A DNA stretch of 64,000 nt from Limisphaerales bacterium (lineage in GTDB: Bacteria; Verrucomicrobiota; Verrucomicrobiia; Limisphaerales; UBA1100), in assembly GCA_014382585.1 (NCBI GenBank), contig JACNJL010000026.1, positions 1 through 64,000 of the forward strand, in the 5' to 3' direction. Under the pieces are notes generated by a model, which searched no databases, was not told the DNA's origin, and worked only from the letters and a program-made list of their open reading frames with translations. This document shows, in pieces, positions 34,357 to 43,833 of this stretch. The position numbers and the translations under genes are program-made. Positions within the stretch are counted from its first letter, which is position 1. Each line of letters opens with the position of its first letter.

Positions 34357-34677
34357 ATGGATTCATTTACTATTATTAAAGGCGTTTGGGACAAGGAGAA
34401 AACCCAAATCCAGCGCGACCTGTACAACCAGCGCCGCACCGAGGGCATGAAGGAATCTTGCGCGCCGCAATACTCGTTTGTAGTTGATCGCCGCGCCAAT
34501 AAATTCCAAATCCGCAAAGCGGTGCAGGAGCTGTTCAAAGTGGGCGTCACTAACGTGAACACGATGACGGTGCGCGGCAAAGTGAAACGCGGCCGCACCA
34601 AGATGGCGGGCTTCACCGGTAACTGGAAAAAAGCTGTCGTCACCCTCAAAGAAGGCGAATCCATCGAACTCGTTTAA
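34357..34677 (+). CDS. rplW: 50S ribosomal protein L23
   Basis: 106 residues from ATG 34357, which follows [27 protein letters not shown] and [22 protein letters not shown] are typical. L23 sits at the tunnel exit and docks SRP and trigger factor. The N-terminal ~35 residues are less usual in sequence ([20 protein letters not shown]). Confidence 0.94.
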   Translation: MDSFTIIKGVWDKEKTQIQRDLYNQRRTEGMKESCAPQYSFVVDRRANKFQIRKAVQELFKVGVTNVNTMTVRGKVKRGRTKMAGFTGNWKKAVVTLKEGESIELV

Positions 34678-34691
34678 GAAAGAATTTCCCG

Positions 34692-35561
34692 ATGCCTATC
34701 CGATCTTACAAACCCACCACCCCCTCGATGCGCTACATCAAGCGCTCGACCTTCGAGGAGATCACCAAGACCAAGCCTGAAAAGGCGTTGGTGAAAATCC
34801 GTAAGAGAACCGGCGGACGCAACAATCGCGGCCGTGTCACCATGCGCGGCATCGGCGGTGGTGCGAAACAAAAGATTCGCAACGTCGATTTCAAGCGCCG
34901 GTTTTCCCGTAAAACGTTCGGCGAAGACGCCACGGTGACGGCAAAAGTTGTCGCAATTGAGTACGATCCCATGCGTTCGGCGCGTATTGCGTTGCTTGAG
35001 TACGAAGGTGGCGAGAAGCGTTACATTATTGCTCCGCACAAACTTGGCGTGGGCGATAGTGTTCAAAGCGGGCCCAATGCCGAGCCGGAAATCGGCAGTG
35101 CGTTGCCGCTCAAGAACGTACCGCTCGGCGCAACGATTCATAATATTGAAATCACCCCCGGTCGTGGCGGCCAAATCGTTCGCTCAGCGGGTGGTGCTGC
35201 TACACTGATGAGCCGTGACGGCGGGATGGCGCAAATCAAACTGCCTTCCGGCGAGATTCGTCGTGTCAAAGAAATTTGCTGGGCCACCATTGGTCAAGTG
35301 GGCAATACCGACCACGAAAACCAGGTCATCGGTAAAGCTGGTAACTCGCGGCATCGCGGCATTCGGCCCATTACCCGTGCGGTGGCAAAGAACCCCGTCG
35401 ACCACCCGATGGGTGGTGGCGAAGCGAAGACCTCCGGAGGCGGGCATCCGGTTACACCGTGGGGCGTTATCACTCGTGGTTTCAAAACCCGTTCCAAGAA
35501 AAAGTATTCCAACAAATTCATCCTTGTGCGTCGCGATGGTCGGCCGATGAAACGCAAATAA
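34692..35561 (+). CDS. rplB: 50S ribosomal protein L2
   Basis: 289 residues. Complete L2: [20 protein letters not shown]-type OB region ([17 protein letters not shown]), [16 protein letters not shown] in the middle, and [17 protein letters not shown] with the conserved His near the peptidyl-transferase centre. N-terminal ~30 residues differ somewhat ([16 protein letters not shown]). Confidence 0.97.
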   Translation: MPIRSYKPTTPSMRYIKRSTFEEITKTKPEKALVKIRKRTGGRNNRGRVTMRGIGGGAKQKIRNVDFKRRFSRKTFGEDATVTAKVVAIEYDPMRSARIALLEYEGGEKRYIIAPHKLGVGDSVQSGPNAEPEIGSALPLKNVPLGATIHNIEITPGRGGQIVRSAGGAATLMSRDGGMAQIKLPSGEIRRVKEICWATIGQVGNTDHENQVIGKAGNSRHRGIRPITRAVAKNPVDHPMGGGEAKTSGGGHPVTPWGVITRGFKTRSKKKYSNKFILVRRDGRPMKRK

Positions 35562-35570
35562 TTAAATCGC

Positions 35571-35849
35571 ATGGCACGTTCAATTAAAAAAGACTGGTTC
35601 GTGGAACCCAAGCTGATGGCGAAGGTTCAGGTCCAAAAAGAGAGTGGCCAAAACCGGCCTATCAAAACATGGTATCGCCGCTGCGCCATCCATCCGGATT
35701 TCGTGGGGCACACTTTTAATGTTCACAACGGTAAAACGTTTTTGCCGGTGTTCGTCACTGAGAACATGGTCGGTCATAAGCTGGGCGAATTTTCACCCAC
35801 CCGCGTGTTCAAGGGGCACAGCGCCCACGTGAAGAGGGAGACCAAATAA
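35571..35849 (+). CDS. rpsS: 30S ribosomal protein S19
   Basis: 92 residues. [39 protein letters not shown] and [18 protein letters not shown] are diagnostic. A Cys replaces the usual Ser in RRCAI. Its stop shares one base with the rplV start (TAATG), implying coupling. Confidence 0.96.
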   Translation: MARSIKKDWFVEPKLMAKVQVQKESGQNRPIKTWYRRCAIHPDFVGHTFNVHNGKTFLPVFVTENMVGHKLGEFSPTRVFKGHSAHVKRETK

Positions 35850-36379
35850 TGGAATTTACCTGCACCACCCGCAATGTTCGGATGTCGGCCAAGAAAGTGC
35901 GCGAGGTCACCCGCCAACTGTTGCCGAGGAAAAATAACAAAGGCGAAAAAGAGGGAATGCTGGTAAGCAGGGCGCAGGCTGTGCTCTCCGCGATCCCGCG
36001 TAAATCTGCGCGCTTCATTGAGAAGACACTCAACACCGCACTGCACAATGCCGAGCATATCGGCGCGGAATGGAATCTTACCGAGGTGCAGGAAAAAGTG
36101 GCCAAGCTCAAGCAGGACATTGAAAACCATTCGGACGAAAACGGTATCATCCAGCGTAAGCACCGCCATTTGATCACCAAACTGGCCAAGCTCGAGACGT
36201 ACCTGGACAACGGTGGCAAAGTGAACACCGGCAATTTGCGCATCAAAAGTGCGATGGCCACTTCGGCCACGCCGTTGCGCCGTTGGATGACCCGCGCCCG
36301 CGGCGGCGGCTCTGTCATTCTTAAGCGCTGCACGCATATCCGCATCACCCTTTCCGACGATTTTAGCGACGACCAATAA
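35849..36379 (+). CDS. rplV: 50S ribosomal protein L22 with internal insertion
   Basis: 176 residues, against about 110 usually. N- and C-terminal parts are L22: VRMSAKKVREVTRQLL, SARFIEKTLNTALHNAEH and the tunnel hairpin end MTRARGGGSVILKRCTHI. Between them lies an extra ~45-residue charged helical segment (about 75-120, with EVQEKVAKLKQDIEN and LITKLAKLETYL), plus a small insertion after LLPRK. The extra helix leaves the body before the tunnel hairpin, so it probably lies on the ribosome surface. Confidence 0.95.
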   Translation: MEFTCTTRNVRMSAKKVREVTRQLLPRKNNKGEKEGMLVSRAQAVLSAIPRKSARFIEKTLNTALHNAEHIGAEWNLTEVQEKVAKLKQDIENHSDENGIIQRKHRHLITKLAKLETYLDNGGKVNTGNLRIKSAMATSATPLRRWMTRARGGGSVILKRCTHIRITLSDDFSDDQ

Positions 36380-36380
36380 C

Positions 36381-37064
36381 ATGGGACAAAAAACCAATCC
36401 AATCGGGCTTCGCACCGCGGTCACCAAGGACTGGGCATCGAAGTGGTATTCCGACAAGAAGAACTTCGCCGCGTTCATGGCTGAAGATCGAGCAATTCGA
36501 GATTTGCTTTACGGCAAGCTCGAGAACGCTGCGGTCACCAAGATTCTCATCGAGCGCGCCGCCCAACGCGTACGCATCAAAATTCTCACCGCCCGTCCCG
36601 GCGTGGTCATTGGCCGTCGTGGCGCGGAAATTGATGTGATCAAGGAAGAGCTTGCGCGCATGACCAGCAAGGAAGTGTACGTGGACATTCAGGAAATCCG
36701 GCAACCCGAAACCGACGCCCAACTGGTTGCTGAGAATGTGAAGATGCAGCTGGAGCGCCGCATCGCCTATCGCCGCGCAATGAAGCGTGCGGTGCAAACG
36801 GCAATGGATTTTGGCGCCGAAGGCATTCGCATCCGGTGCGCCGGACGACTGGGCGGATCTGAGATCGCTCGCGTGGAGCAATATCTCGAGGGCCGTGTGC
36901 CGTTGCACACATTGCGTGCGACCATTGATTACGGCTTCACCGAAGCCAAAACCAAAGCCGGTTTGCTGGGCATTAAATGCTGGATTTGTAAGGGCGAAGA
37001 TTCCCCTGGAAAATCCGGTGAAGAAGAAGTCATCGAGACCGGCGCCTCCAAGGGCAAACAATAA
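36381..37064 (+). CDS. rpsC: 30S ribosomal protein S3
   Basis: 227 residues. GQKTNPIGLRTAVTKDWASK, the KH-domain GxxG (ARPGVVIGRRGAEID) and the C-terminal GRLGGSEIARVEQY are present. Forms the mRNA entry channel. The near-C-terminal segment reads IKCWICKG with two Cys where most bacteria have VKVWIFKG. One bp after rplV. Confidence 0.97.
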   Translation: MGQKTNPIGLRTAVTKDWASKWYSDKKNFAAFMAEDRAIRDLLYGKLENAAVTKILIERAAQRVRIKILTARPGVVIGRRGAEIDVIKEELARMTSKEVYVDIQEIRQPETDAQLVAENVKMQLERRIAYRRAMKRAVQTAMDFGAEGIRIRCAGRLGGSEIARVEQYLEGRVPLHTLRATIDYGFTEAKTKAGLLGIKCWICKGEDSPGKSGEEEVIETGASKGKQ

Positions 37065-37098
37065 CAACTTAAAACCGAACGCTTAGAAAAATAATTTA

Positions 37099-37512
37099 AT
37101 GGCCGCCACAATTCCAGCTCGAGTTAAGTACCGCAAAATGCACCGCGGCAGCCGTGCCGGCATTGCGTGGAAGGGCAGCAATGTCTCGTTCGGCGAATTC
37201 GGCCTGCAAGCGCTCGACCGCTGCTGGCTCACCACCCAGCAAATCGAAGCCTGCCGCCAAACCATCACCCGCAAAATGAAACGGCGCGGCAAAGTTTGGA
37301 TTCGCGTGTTCCCGCAAAAATCTTACACCAAGAAACCGTTGGAAGTGCGGATGGGCAAAGGCAAAGCCAACGTTGAAGGCTGGGTCGCCGTGGTGCGCCC
37401 GGCAAATATGCTCTTTGAAGTCGGTGGCGTGAGCGAAAGCCTGGCCCGCGACGCCATGCGCCTCGCCGCAGCTAAACTGCCGATCCCAACCCGATTTGTG
37501 ACCCGACTGTAG
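37099..37512 (+). CDS. rplP: 50S ribosomal protein L16
   Basis: 137 residues. Diagnostic [49 protein letters not shown] and [12 protein letters not shown]. Contacts A-site tRNA. ATG with no strong Shine-Dalgarno. Confidence 0.97.
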   Translation: MAATIPARVKYRKMHRGSRAGIAWKGSNVSFGEFGLQALDRCWLTTQQIEACRQTITRKMKRRGKVWIRVFPQKSYTKKPLEVRMGKGKANVEGWVAVVRPANMLFEVGGVSESLARDAMRLAAAKLPIPTRFVTRL

Positions 37513-37516
37513 TAGC

Positions 37517-37735
37517 ATGAAGACGAAAGAAGAAATTAACGAAATGCCCGCCGCCGAATTGCGCGAGCAAGTGCTGCTGACCAAGCAGGAGCTGTTCAGT
37601 CTCACCCTGTTAAAGGGTGGCGGTCTGGAGAAGCCCCATCGCATTCCATTACTGCGCAAACAAATCGCGCGGCTCGAGACGCGGCTCACGCTGCTCCGCA
37701 AACAAGCCGAAGCTGCAACCGTGGCCGCCAACTAA
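37517..37735 (+). CDS. rpmC: 50S ribosomal protein L29
   Basis: 72 residues, two helices: [30 protein letters not shown] then [21 protein letters not shown]. It sits near the tunnel exit beside L23. Four bp after rplP. Confidence 0.92.
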   Translation: MKTKEEINEMPAAELREQVLLTKQELFSLTLLKGGGLEKPHRIPLLRKQIARLETRLTLLRKQAEAATVAAN

Positions 37736-37743
37736 TTTTATCC

Positions 37744-37998
37744 ATGAGCGAAACCCAAGAAAAACATCGCAAAGAACGCAGCGGCGAAGTCATCTCCAAC
37801 AAGATGACCCAAACCATCGTGGTGCGCGTGAAGCGCCGCATCAAGCATCCGCTGTACAAAAAAGTGATCACCAAGTTTAAGAAATATTACGTGCACGATG
37901 CCGAGAGTGTCGCCCAGCCGGGCAATCACGTGCGCATCCGCGAAACCCGCCCGATCAGCAAACTGAAACGCTGGGAGTTGGTGGAAGTCGTTCGATAG
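37744..37998 (+). CDS. rpsQ: 30S ribosomal protein S17
   Basis: 84 residues. [27 protein letters not shown], then [22 protein letters not shown]: standard S17 OB fold. Eight bp after rpmC. Confidence 0.96.
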   Translation: MSETQEKHRKERSGEVISNKMTQTIVVRVKRRIKHPLYKKVITKFKKYYVHDAESVAQPGNHVRIRETRPISKLKRWELVEVVR

Positions 37999-38021
37999 CA
38001 CGAGACAGCAGGAAAAGAATT

Positions 38022-38387
38022 ATGCTCCAACTTTGTTCAGTATGTGAAGTGGCCGATAACAGCGGCGCGAAGCGTGCCGCCATCATTGGCGTGCTCGGCG
38101 AACGCAAGAGTTACGGCGAGATCGGCGATGTCGTGAAGGCCCACATCAAAGAGGCCGCTCCCGATGGTGCGGTGAAGAAGAGCGAGGTGGTTGACGCCGT
38201 CATCGTTCGCACCAAGAAAGCCATTCGCCGCAGTGATGGCTCGTACCTGCGATTTGATAACAACGCGGTGGTCATTATTGACGCCGACAAAAACCCGCGC
38301 GGCACCCGCATTTTTGGCCCCGTGGCCCGCGAGTTGCGCGAAAAGAAATTCATGAAAATCATTTCCCTCGCACCGGAGGTTCTGTAA
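38022..38387 (+). CDS. rplN: 50S ribosomal protein L14
   Basis: 121 residues. [32 protein letters not shown], and [20 protein letters not shown] are L14. The first residues (MLQLCSVCE) replace the usual MIQxxTxLxVADNSG opening. Stop and rplX start share one base. Confidence 0.96.
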   Translation: MLQLCSVCEVADNSGAKRAAIIGVLGERKSYGEIGDVVKAHIKEAAPDGAVKKSEVVDAVIVRTKKAIRRSDGSYLRFDNNAVVIIDADKNPRGTRIFGPVARELREKKFMKIISLAPEVL

Positions 38388-38686
38388 TGGCTGAAAAAAC
38401 TCAAGGCAAGAAAAAGCAAAACCGCGTGCGGCGCGATGATCAGGTGAAAATTCTCGCCGGCGAACACCGCGATGCCGAAGGCAAGGTCATCCGTATCCTC
38501 GCCGACAATAATCGCGTGGAAGTGGAGATCGAGGGCCTTGCTGAAGACGATATGATCGTGAAGCACCAAAAGCGCAGCACAGAATTCCCGAATGGCACAC
38601 GCCTCCGTTTGAATCCGACGCTTCACATTTCCAATGTGATGAAGCTCGACCGTTGGAACGCGCGCGCGCAGAAGAAAGCACAATGA
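38387..38686 (+). CDS. rplX: 50S ribosomal protein L24
   Basis: 99 residues. KOW domain: DDQVKILAGEHRDAEGKVIRIL, with the C-terminal half shorter and more divergent than in E. coli. Acts in 50S assembly initiation. Its stop overlaps the rplE start by 4 bases (ATGA). Confidence 0.9.
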   Translation: MAEKTQGKKKQNRVRRDDQVKILAGEHRDAEGKVIRILADNNRVEVEIEGLAEDDMIVKHQKRSTEFPNGTRLRLNPTLHISNVMKLDRWNARAQKKAQ

Positions 38687-39297
38687 AACCCAGACTTTAC
38701 AGCAAATATCACGAGGAAGTGAAACCGGGCCTGAAGAAGGACCGGAAATATACCAACCTGCATCAAGTGCCGCGCATTGAGAAAATCATCGTGCACATGG
38801 GGCTCGACGCCACGCTGGAAAAATCCGCGTTGGAAGATGCAATCAACGACATGAAAACGATTACTGGCCGCAAACCGGTGGTTGATCTCGCTCGGAAGAG
38901 TGTTTCGAATTTCAAGCTGCGCGAAGGCATGCCCATCGGTTGTCACGTCACACTGCGCCGCGAAGTGATGTACGAGTTTCTCGATCGCCTCACCGCCGCT
39001 GCGCTGCCGCGTATTCGCGACTTCCGCGGCATCAACCCAAAATCATTTGACGGTCACGGCAACTATTCCATGGGCATCACTGAGCAATCTATTTTCCCGG
39101 AAATCGAGATGGATAAAGTAAAGCGCACCCAGGGCATGGACGTCACCATCGTGACCACTGCCGGGACGAACGACGAGGCGCTGGATCTGCTCACTCGCAT
39201 GGGGATGCCATTCGCTCGCAATAAAAAAGCGCCCGCGGCTGAGCCTGAAGCACCGGCGGAAGAAGCTCCGGCCACCGAGAGTAAAGACAGCGAATAA
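38683..39297 (+). CDS. rplE: 50S ribosomal protein L5 with acidic tail
   Basis: 204 residues; L5 is usually ~180. Core: NLHQVPRIEKIIVHMG, GMPIGCHVTLR, LPRIRDFRGINPKSFDGHGN and DVTIVTTAGTNDEALDLL. The last ~22 residues are an Ala/Pro/Glu/Asp-rich tail (EAPAEEAPATESKDSE). Binds 5S rRNA. The start ATG 38683 lies inside the rplX stop. Confidence 0.96.
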   Translation: MKPRLYSKYHEEVKPGLKKDRKYTNLHQVPRIEKIIVHMGLDATLEKSALEDAINDMKTITGRKPVVDLARKSVSNFKLREGMPIGCHVTLRREVMYEFLDRLTAAALPRIRDFRGINPKSFDGHGNYSMGITEQSIFPEIEMDKVKRTQGMDVTIVTTAGTNDEALDLLTRMGMPFARNKKAPAAEPEAPAEEAPATESKDSE

Positions 39298-39312
39298 TTA
39301 GGATAATTTAAT

Positions 39313-39582
39313 ATGGCCAAGAAATCGTGGATTGAACGGAACCAGCGCAAAGAGCGCACGGTGGTGAAATATGCCGAGCGGCGTAAAGAAATGAAGGCAG
39401 CGGGCGATTACGCCGGACTGGCGCTCCTGCCACGCAATGCCTCCCCCGTGCGGGTAGTGAATCGCTGCCATGTCACCGGACGCCGACACGGCTTCATCCG
39501 CAAATTCGGCATGAGCCGCATCGCCTTTCGTGAGGCAGCGTTAAGCGGGATGATCCCGGGCGTCACCAAAGCCAGTTGGTAA
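39313..39582 (+). CDS. rpsN: 30S ribosomal protein S14 (zinc-free type)
   Basis: 89 residues, the long form lacking the CxxC...CxxC zinc site. [22 protein letters not shown] and [23 protein letters not shown] fit. Start ATG with no clear Shine-Dalgarno. Confidence 0.95.
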   Translation: MAKKSWIERNQRKERTVVKYAERRKEMKAAGDYAGLALLPRNASPVRVVNRCHVTGRRHGFIRKFGMSRIAFREAALSGMIPGVTKASW

Positions 39583-39594
39583 TAATTTAATACA

Positions 39595-39981
39595 ATGGAT
39601 CCCGTCGCAGACATGCTCACCAGTATTCGGAACGCCAATATGGCGACCAATCCGGATTGTTCCGTGCCCTATTCCAAGCTCAAGGAAAACGTGGCCCACA
39701 TTCTCAAGGAAGAAGGCTACATCACCAGCTATCAAGTCACCGGATCGGGTGTCATCAAGCGGCTTGAAGTGGCACTCAAATATAACGGCCGTAAGGGCGT
39801 GATTGCGGGCATCAAAAAAATCAGCAAGCCCGGCCTGCGCAAGTACGTGGGTGCCGGCGAGATGCCGCGGGTGCTCGGCGGTTTGGGCGTGGCGATTATT
39901 TCCACGTCGGAGGGCGTGATGAGCGGCGCCAGTGCGCGCGAAAAGAAAGTGGGCGGTGAAGTGCTGGCTCACGTTTGGTAA
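39595..39981 (+). CDS. rpsH: 30S ribosomal protein S8
   Basis: 128 residues. DPVADMLTSIRNANMA, LKRLEVALKYNGRKGVI-like middle (IKRLEVALKYNGRKG), SKPGLRKYVGAGEMPRVLGG and ISTSEGVMSGASAREKKVGG. In E. coli S8 controls the spc operon; here gaps of 12 and 24 bp leave little room for a large leader. Confidence 0.97.
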   Translation: MDPVADMLTSIRNANMATNPDCSVPYSKLKENVAHILKEEGYITSYQVTGSGVIKRLEVALKYNGRKGVIAGIKKISKPGLRKYVGAGEMPRVLGGLGVAIISTSEGVMSGASAREKKVGGEVLAHVW

Positions 39982-40005
39982 TTAAAACTTTTTAGAGGAA
40001 CAACG

Positions 40006-40542
40006 ATGTCAAGAATTGGTAAAATGCCCGTGCCCGTGCCGAGTACCGTGAAGGTCAATCTCAGCGGTCGGACGATTTCGGCGGAAGGCCCCAAGGGCAG
40101 TCTCAAGCTGGATCTCCCCGAGCGCACCGAAGCCAAGCTGGAGGATGATCAAATTATCGTCACCCGCGAAAACGACGAGAAACGCTCCAAGGCCATGCAC
40201 GGCCTCGCACGCAGTCTCATCAACAACATGGTGATGGGCGTGGACAAAGGGTTTGTCAAAAAACTTGAGATCCACGGCGTCGGCTTCAAAGCCGCCGTGA
40301 AGGGGCAGAAGCTCAACCTGTTGCTCGGCTACTCACACGAGATCAATCACGTCATTCCACAAGGCATCACCGTCACCGTGGAAAACGACACCAACGTTAC
40401 GATCGAAGGCGCGGATAAAGCCGTTGTTGGCAAAATGGCCGCCGAGGTGCGTAGCTACTACCCAGTGGAGCCGTACAAAGGTAAGGGCGTGCGCTACAGC
40501 GACGAACACGTCATCCGCAAACAGGGCAAACAAGTTCAATAA
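40006..40542 (+). CDS. rplF: 50S ribosomal protein L6
   Basis: 178 residues. MSRIGKMPVPVPSTVKV, AEGPKGSLKLDLP, the internal repeat, and EPYKGKGVRYSDEHVIRKQGK are diagnostic. Preceded by AGAGGAAC, a good Shine-Dalgarno. Confidence 0.97.
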   Translation: MSRIGKMPVPVPSTVKVNLSGRTISAEGPKGSLKLDLPERTEAKLEDDQIIVTRENDEKRSKAMHGLARSLINNMVMGVDKGFVKKLEIHGVGFKAAVKGQKLNLLLGYSHEINHVIPQGITVTVENDTNVTIEGADKAVVGKMAAEVRSYYPVEPYKGKGVRYSDEHVIRKQGKQVQ

Positions 40543-40552
40543 GGAAATTTCG

Positions 40553-41122
40553 ATGAGACCCGAACAGAAACGCAAAATCGCACAACGCCGCCGCTGGCGG
40601 ATTCGCAAAAAACTCCACGGCACCGCTGCGCGCCCACGCATGGCCGTTCGCTTTACCGAGCGCAACATTTACGTGCAATTCATCAACGACGACGAAGGTT
40701 GCACACTGGCCTCCGCGTCCACCCGCCACAAGGCGCAGGCTGGCCGTGAAACACTCGCCGCCAACAAAGCCGGTGCTGAAGTGGTCGGCCAAGCCGCCGG
40801 CGAAGCCGCCAAAGCCGTAGGAATCAGCAAAGTAATTTTTGACCGCTGCGGCGCGCGTTACGTGCAGGATGGTAAAATCGACATCTTCGCCCACGCGGCA
40901 ACCCGCGCCGGATTAGATTTTGGTCTCGATTTAGAAAAGAAATCCGCCAAATCCGCAAAAGCCGCCAAGGAAGAGAAGGCCGAAAAGCCGAAGAAGGAAA
41001 AAAAGGAAAAGAAACCCAAAAAAGAAAAAAAGGCCGAGCAGGCTGGCCCGGCCGAGAAGGCCAAGCAGGCTGAAGTGACCGAGCCGATTGCGGAAACAGA
41101 AAAAGCCGAGGCCGGCAAATAA
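40553..41122 (+). CDS. rplR: 50S ribosomal protein L18 with long charged tail
   Basis: 189 residues; L18 is usually ~118. Core: RRRWRIRKKLHGTAARPRMAV, then HKAQAGRETLAANKAGAEVVGQ and the conserved FDRCGARYVQDGKI region. The last ~65 residues are Lys/Glu/Ala repeats (KPKKEKKEKKPKKEKKAEQ). ATG 40553 is chosen after AAGGAAA; the frame is open upstream inside rplF. Binds 5S rRNA with L5. Confidence 0.94.
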   Translation: MRPEQKRKIAQRRRWRIRKKLHGTAARPRMAVRFTERNIYVQFINDDEGCTLASASTRHKAQAGRETLAANKAGAEVVGQAAGEAAKAVGISKVIFDRCGARYVQDGKIDIFAHAATRAGLDFGLDLEKKSAKSAKAAKEEKAEKPKKEKKEKKPKKEKKAEQAGPAEKAKQAEVTEPIAETEKAEAGK

Positions 41123-41149
41123 TTTAACCTGAATTAAACGATCATCAAC

Positions 41150-41842
41150 GTGGCAGAGGAAACAACAACACCAATCACCCCCCCCGCACCAGCTGCATCC
41201 CCGGCTGAAGCGGCCCCCGCAGCACCTGCAGCAAACACCCCCGCGCCCGCGGCGCAAAATGATCGTGGCCCTCGTGGTGGTGGTGGTGGCAATCGTGGTG
41301 GTGGCGGACGTGGCGGCAATCGTCGCGGAGGCCCTCGCGAACGTCGCGCGCCCGCCGTGGTGACCGATTCCGAAGGGAACGAACTGACCGAGAAAGTGGT
41401 TTTCATTAACCGCTCGAGCAAAGTGGTGAAGGGCGGTCGACGATTTGGATTTAGCGCATTGGTGGTCACCGGAAACCACAAGGGCGGCGTCGGTGTGGGC
41501 ATCGGCAAAGCCCGCGAAGTGATCACCGCCATTCAAAAGGGCAACGAAGATGCCCGCCGAAAAATGGTGAAAGTACGGCTTCACGGTGCCACATTGCCGC
41601 ACGAAGTGTATTCCGTATTTGATGGCGCGCGCGTGTTGCTGCGGCCTGCCTCGCCTGGTACCGGCATCATCGCCGGCAAGACCGTTCGCGCGGTGCTCGA
41701 AAGCGCCGGCGTCCGCGATGTGCTTAGCAAATCACTGGGATCGAATAACCCGGCCAATGTGGCCAAAGCCACCATGCAAGCGTTGGAAAGTTTGCGACTG
41801 CGCGAGGATGTGTACAAGGCGCGCGGGAAAAAATCAGACTAA
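41150..41842 (+). CDS. rpsE: 30S ribosomal protein S5 with RGG-like N-terminal extension
   Basis: 230 residues with a GTG start; S5 is usually ~165. The first ~36 residues are Ala/Pro/Thr-rich, then ~25 residues of Gly/Arg ([19 protein letters not shown]) resemble an RGG box. The S5 core follows: [40 protein letters not shown] and [12 protein letters not shown]. Role in decoding fidelity. rpmD, usually next, is missing. Confidence 0.94.
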   Translation: MAEETTTPITPPAPAASPAEAAPAAPAANTPAPAAQNDRGPRGGGGGNRGGGGRGGNRRGGPRERRAPAVVTDSEGNELTEKVVFINRSSKVVKGGRRFGFSALVVTGNHKGGVGVGIGKAREVITAIQKGNEDARRKMVKVRLHGATLPHEVYSVFDGARVLLRPASPGTGIIAGKTVRAVLESAGVRDVLSKSLGSNNPANVAKATMQALESLRLREDVYKARGKKSD

Positions 41843-41862
41843 CTTTTAAGGAGAAATTTATC

Positions 41863-42351
41863 ATGCGATTGCACGACCTCAAACCCAGACCCGGCTCCAA
41901 GTCCCGCCGCAAACGTGTGGGCCGCGGCCCCGGCAGTGGCCGGGGAAAAACCAGCACCCGAGGCCATAAGGGCCAAAATTCCCGCGCTGGCAGCAGCACT
42001 CGTGCCACCTTTGAGGGCGGTCAGATGCCCTACATCCGTCGCCTTCCCAAGCGCGGGTTCAATAATTTTGTTCATCGGGTCGATTATTTGGCGGTGAATT
42101 TAGAAGCGCTTGAAGCCCATTTTGACGAAGGCGCCACCGTGGACGTTGCAGCTATCATCGCCAAGGGCCTAGCCAACGGCAAAGGCAATGTGAAGGTGAA
42201 AATCTTGGGCACGGGTGAGTTGAAGAAAAAACTTTCCGTGACCGCTCATAAATTTAGTGCTTCCGCTCAGTCAGCCATTGAGGCGGCGGGCGGCAGTTGT
42301 ACCGCGCTCATCGCGGCTGCTCCGGCAAACGAACCGGCAACGGAGGAATAA
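41863..42351 (+). CDS. rplO: 50S ribosomal protein L15
   Basis: 162 residues. KPRPGSKSRRKRVGRGPGSG, KTSTRGHKGQNSRAG and RLPKRGFNN are diagnostic. Follows rpsE by 20 bp, with no room for rpmD. AAGGAG lies upstream, a good Shine-Dalgarno. Ends with a short Ala/Glu tail. Confidence 0.96.
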   Translation: MRLHDLKPRPGSKSRRKRVGRGPGSGRGKTSTRGHKGQNSRAGSSTRATFEGGQMPYIRRLPKRGFNNFVHRVDYLAVNLEALEAHFDEGATVDVAAIIAKGLANGKGNVKVKILGTGELKKKLSVTAHKFSASAQSAIEAAGGSCTALIAAAPANEPATEE

Positions 42352-42360
42352 TCACGCCTC

Positions 42361-43806
42361 ATGTTCGCCCGGTATTTCCAAACCCTCAGCAATTGCTTTA
42401 AGATTCCGGAACTCCGGAGTCGAATTGTTTTTACGTTGTTGCTGCTGTTGGTGTGTCGGTTGATAGCGCAAGTGCCGGTTCCCGGACTGGACGGGTTTGC
42501 TCTTTCTGAGTACTTCAAAATTCTTGCTGAAAAGCAGTCCAGCGAAGGCGGGACCTCCTTGCTCGGCATGTACAGCATGTTTACCGGAGGGGCGATGGAG
42601 CGTTGTGCTTTGGGGTCGCTTGGCATCATGCCGTATATCAGTGCCACAATTATTTTGCAGTTGATGACTGCAGTGGTGCCTTCTCTGAGTAAACTATCCC
42701 GTGAGGAAGGTGGTCGCACACAGATCATTAAATACGGTCGATACCTCACCGTGTTGCTTTGTCTTGGTCAGGGGTTTGTGATGAGCATGGGATGGGAGCA
42801 TCCCTCAAAAATTCCAGGTTTCGAACAATTCGAAGGTGAATTGGTGATTGGCGCGGCGGACTGGTGGTACCATTTGCGGACCACGTTGCTCCTGACTACC
42901 GGCACGGTGATACTCATGTGGTTGGGTGAACAGATTACCGAACGAGGCATTGGCAATGGTATTTCACTGGTCATCACCGTAGGCATTATCGCCCAGATAG
43001 ATACGGCTGTGTTCTCATTTTATGAGATGTTTGCCAAAAATGATGCGCATGCGTTCAAAGGCGTGTTACTGGTGGGTCTGTTGTTAGCAGTGGTGGGGGC
43101 GGTGATTGCCGTCACCCAGGCGATGCGAAAAATTCCGGTTCAATATGCCCAGCGCACTGTGGGCCGTAAGCAATATCAAGGTGGTTCGACCTACTTTCCT
43201 TTACGCGTCAACTATGCGGGGGTGATGCCGATCATTTTTGCTCAGGCGATCATGATGTTTCCGGCGCAAATTTTTGGAACGTTGGGCCGCGTGTTGGCCG
43301 ATAAAGGGAGTGCCATTATGACTGCCAAGGAATCCGGCGGCCAATTCCTAAAATCGCTCGGGGATACAATTACCGGGATGGGCGATGCACTCGCCTATGG
43401 AAACGTTTGGAATCTGGTTATGGTGGGGTTGATGATTTTGTTCTTCAGTTATTTCTGGGTGGCCACGCAATTTAATGAAACGCAAATTGCTGATGATCTC
43501 AAGAAAGGTGGCGGCTACATTCCCGGCGTGCGTCCCGGCAATGCCACACGCGACTTTTTGCATCATGCCATGAGCCGGCTTACTTTGGCGGGCGCGATGT
43601 TCCTGGTGGCGATTGCAATTTTACCCACCATTTTGACCAACGAATTTGATATCCCGATGATCGTTGCCCAGTTCTTTGGCGGTACGAGTGTATTGATTAT
43701 GGTGGGCGTAATGCTTGATACTATGCGACAGGTGGAAAGTCATTTGGCCCAGCGCCATTACGATGGCTTCCTGAAAACCGGTAAAGTGCGCGGACGATTT
43801 AATTAA
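42361..43806 (+). CDS. secY: Preprotein translocase subunit SecY
   Basis: 481 residues, ten hydrophobic spans expected. LCLGQGFVMSMG is in TM3-4 region, the conserved VPGLDGF, GIMPYISATIILQL and the loop QRTVGRKQYQGGSTYFPLRVNYAGVMPIIFA (cytoplasmic loop to TM7) are in place; the end GFLKTGKVRGRFN is typical. Slightly long, with an inserted stretch between TM7 and TM8 (MTAKESGGQFLKSLGD). adk is not between secY and map. Confidence 0.96.
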   Translation: MFARYFQTLSNCFKIPELRSRIVFTLLLLLVCRLIAQVPVPGLDGFALSEYFKILAEKQSSEGGTSLLGMYSMFTGGAMERCALGSLGIMPYISATIILQLMTAVVPSLSKLSREEGGRTQIIKYGRYLTVLLCLGQGFVMSMGWEHPSKIPGFEQFEGELVIGAADWWYHLRTTLLLTTGTVILMWLGEQITERGIGNGISLVITVGIIAQIDTAVFSFYEMFAKNDAHAFKGVLLVGLLLAVVGAVIAVTQAMRKIPVQYAQRTVGRKQYQGGSTYFPLRVNYAGVMPIIFAQAIMMFPAQIFGTLGRVLADKGSAIMTAKESGGQFLKSLGDTITGMGDALAYGNVWNLVMVGLMILFFSYFWVATQFNETQIADDLKKGGGYIPGVRPGNATRDFLHHAMSRLTLAGAMFLVAIAILPTILTNEFDIPMIVAQFFGGTSVLIMVGVMLDTMRQVESHLAQRHYDGFLKTGKVRGRFN

Positions 43807-43833
43807 TCCTGTGAGTATTTGTAGTGTAGCCCC

